Of a DNA stretch of 27,979 bases, positions 27,211-27,979 are shown piece after piece. Origin of the DNA: Chara braunii (Eukaryota > Streptophyta > Charophyceae > Charales > Characeae); contig BFEA01000148.1 of assembly GCA_003427395.1 (NCBI GenBank), forward strand, positions 522,865 through 550,843, read 5' to 3'. The stretch's first letter is position 1; every line of letters begins with the position of its first letter. The notes under the pieces were generated by a model. It was not told where the DNA came from, ran no database searches, and saw only the letters and a list, made by a program, of their open reading frames with translations. The position numbers and the translations under genes were made by a program.

Positions 27211-27979
27211 AAGAATTATCCCATGCCCCTCACGGATGAGATGTTTGACTGTCTGGCAGGCAACCGCTTCTTCACGACGATCGATCTTCGAAGCGGTTAT
27301 CACCAGATCTGCGTTGCTGCAGAGGATCAACCGAAGATCGCCTTCCGGTCGCGCTTCGGCCACTACGAGTTCACGGTGATGCCATTCGGCCTCACCAATG
27401 CACCCGCCACCTTCCAGACGNCGATGAACGACATCTTCAGGGACATCCTTGAAGAATACGTTCTCGTATACCTGGACGACATCTTGGTCTACAGTCGTAC
27501 CTTAGAAGACCATATCAGACACCTCTGTGATGTCCTACAGCGCTTTCGCAAGCATGACTTCTATGCCAAGCTTAGTAAATGCCGCTTTACCCAGCGCAAA
27601 GTGGACTTCCTAGGATACCATGTGTCTGACCAGGGTCTCCACATGGACGACGCGAAGATCACTGCTATTGCAGAGAGGCCCGTCCCCACATCTGCCAAGC
27701 AACTTCGCAGTTTCATAGGCCTCACCAACTACTATAGTAATTTTATCCAGGGATATTCCTACGTCCTTACCTCCACCCTCCTCCGGAGGAACCCGCCGTG
27801 GTTTTGGACACCCTTCTGCGAGGACGCCTTCCGCGTCCTAAAGAAGGCGGTGACTTATGAGTCCGTTCTTCGCCTCCCAGATTTTGATCGCCCCTTCATG
27901 GTCACCTCGGATGCGTCAGATTTTGCAGTAGGAGCAGTACTTTCTCGGGTGTTTCCCTCTCCTCTTGATTCACCTTATC
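27211..27979 (+). CDS. Gypsy pol: RT palm and thumb and start of RNase H (partial)
   Basis: An open frame of 256 codons without any stop, running past the right edge. It begins with KNYPMPLTDEMFD, then FFTTIDLRSGYHQI (motif A), MPFGLTNAPATFQ (motif B) and VLVYLDDILVYS (motif C, YLDD at 27469-27480, intact). Then come KCRFTQRKVDFLGY and LRSFIGLTNYYSNFI of the thumb and connection, and VTSDASDFAVGAVLS, the start of the RNase H domain. The undetermined base 27421 makes one codon NCG (Ser, Pro, Thr or Ala). Catalytic residues are complete, so this is the best preserved enzyme domain in the window. Confidence 0.85.

Larger units (their letters stand above)
25972..27979 (+). mobile_element. Ty3/gypsy LTR retrotransposon, internal part of pol
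   Basis: Order protease, reverse transcriptase, RNase H on one strand defines Ty3/gypsy. The sequence starts abruptly at a G15 run (25972-25986) and runs off the right edge. No LTR, primer-binding site or gag knuckle is in the window. It is more GC-rich and less damaged than the LINEs (two stops, one frameshift), so it probably entered last. The left border may be a truncation or a rearrangement. Confidence 0.8.

Overview
The window looks like intergenic DNA from a large, repeat-rich nuclear genome of the green lineage. The evidence is plant-type LINEs (ORF1 with a DUF4283-like fold plus a CCHC knuckle; ORF2 with APE endonuclease, reverse transcriptase and zf-RVT finger), a Ty3/gypsy pol, poly(A)-tailed retro-insertions and long microsatellites. 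From memory, the gypsy pol and LINE proteins resemble those of charophycean algae such as Chara. That is an inference, not a result. I see no convincing intact host gene, no rRNA and no CRISPR array.

Layout. 1-5095 is a mosaic of low-complexity DNA and small repeats. It holds a 666-bp minus-strand retro-insertion with a 13-bp target duplication (1361-2052), two tRNA-like sequences (2400-2475, 2796-2865), hairpins, a T37 tract, and a decayed piece of an organelle-type group II intron maturase (about 4200-4620).

5096 to about 25.9 kb is best read as one old LINE (LINE-2) split by later insertions. Its ORF1 begins at 5096-5905 and is broken by a nearly complete second LINE (LINE-1, about 5906-13123, tail A24). 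It resumes at 13124-16971 as a very long Pro/Gln-rich ORF1, and is broken again by minus-strand material (16977 to about 19.8 kb: a poly(A)-tailed transcript copy, repeats, a 323-codon minus-strand ORF and a 426-bp near-perfect palindrome). ORF1 ends at 19882-20291. After a C42 tract the ORF2 endonuclease starts at about 20757, is split by two short poly(A)-tailed insertions and a GAT-repeat region (21412-23400), and ORF2 continues to about 25.35 kb.

About 25.97 kb to the right edge is part of a Ty3/gypsy element: protease, reverse transcriptase with YLDD, and the start of RNase H. It is only lightly damaged and is the youngest-looking unit.

Both LINEs are dead copies. LINE-1 has lost a catalytic Glu of the endonuclease and the first Asp of the RT active site. 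LINE-2 keeps its FVDD box but is broken by stops, frameshifts and insertions. The main value of the window is the readable order of nested insertions, the odd ORF1 of LINE-2, the palindrome, and the organelle-type maturase fragment.
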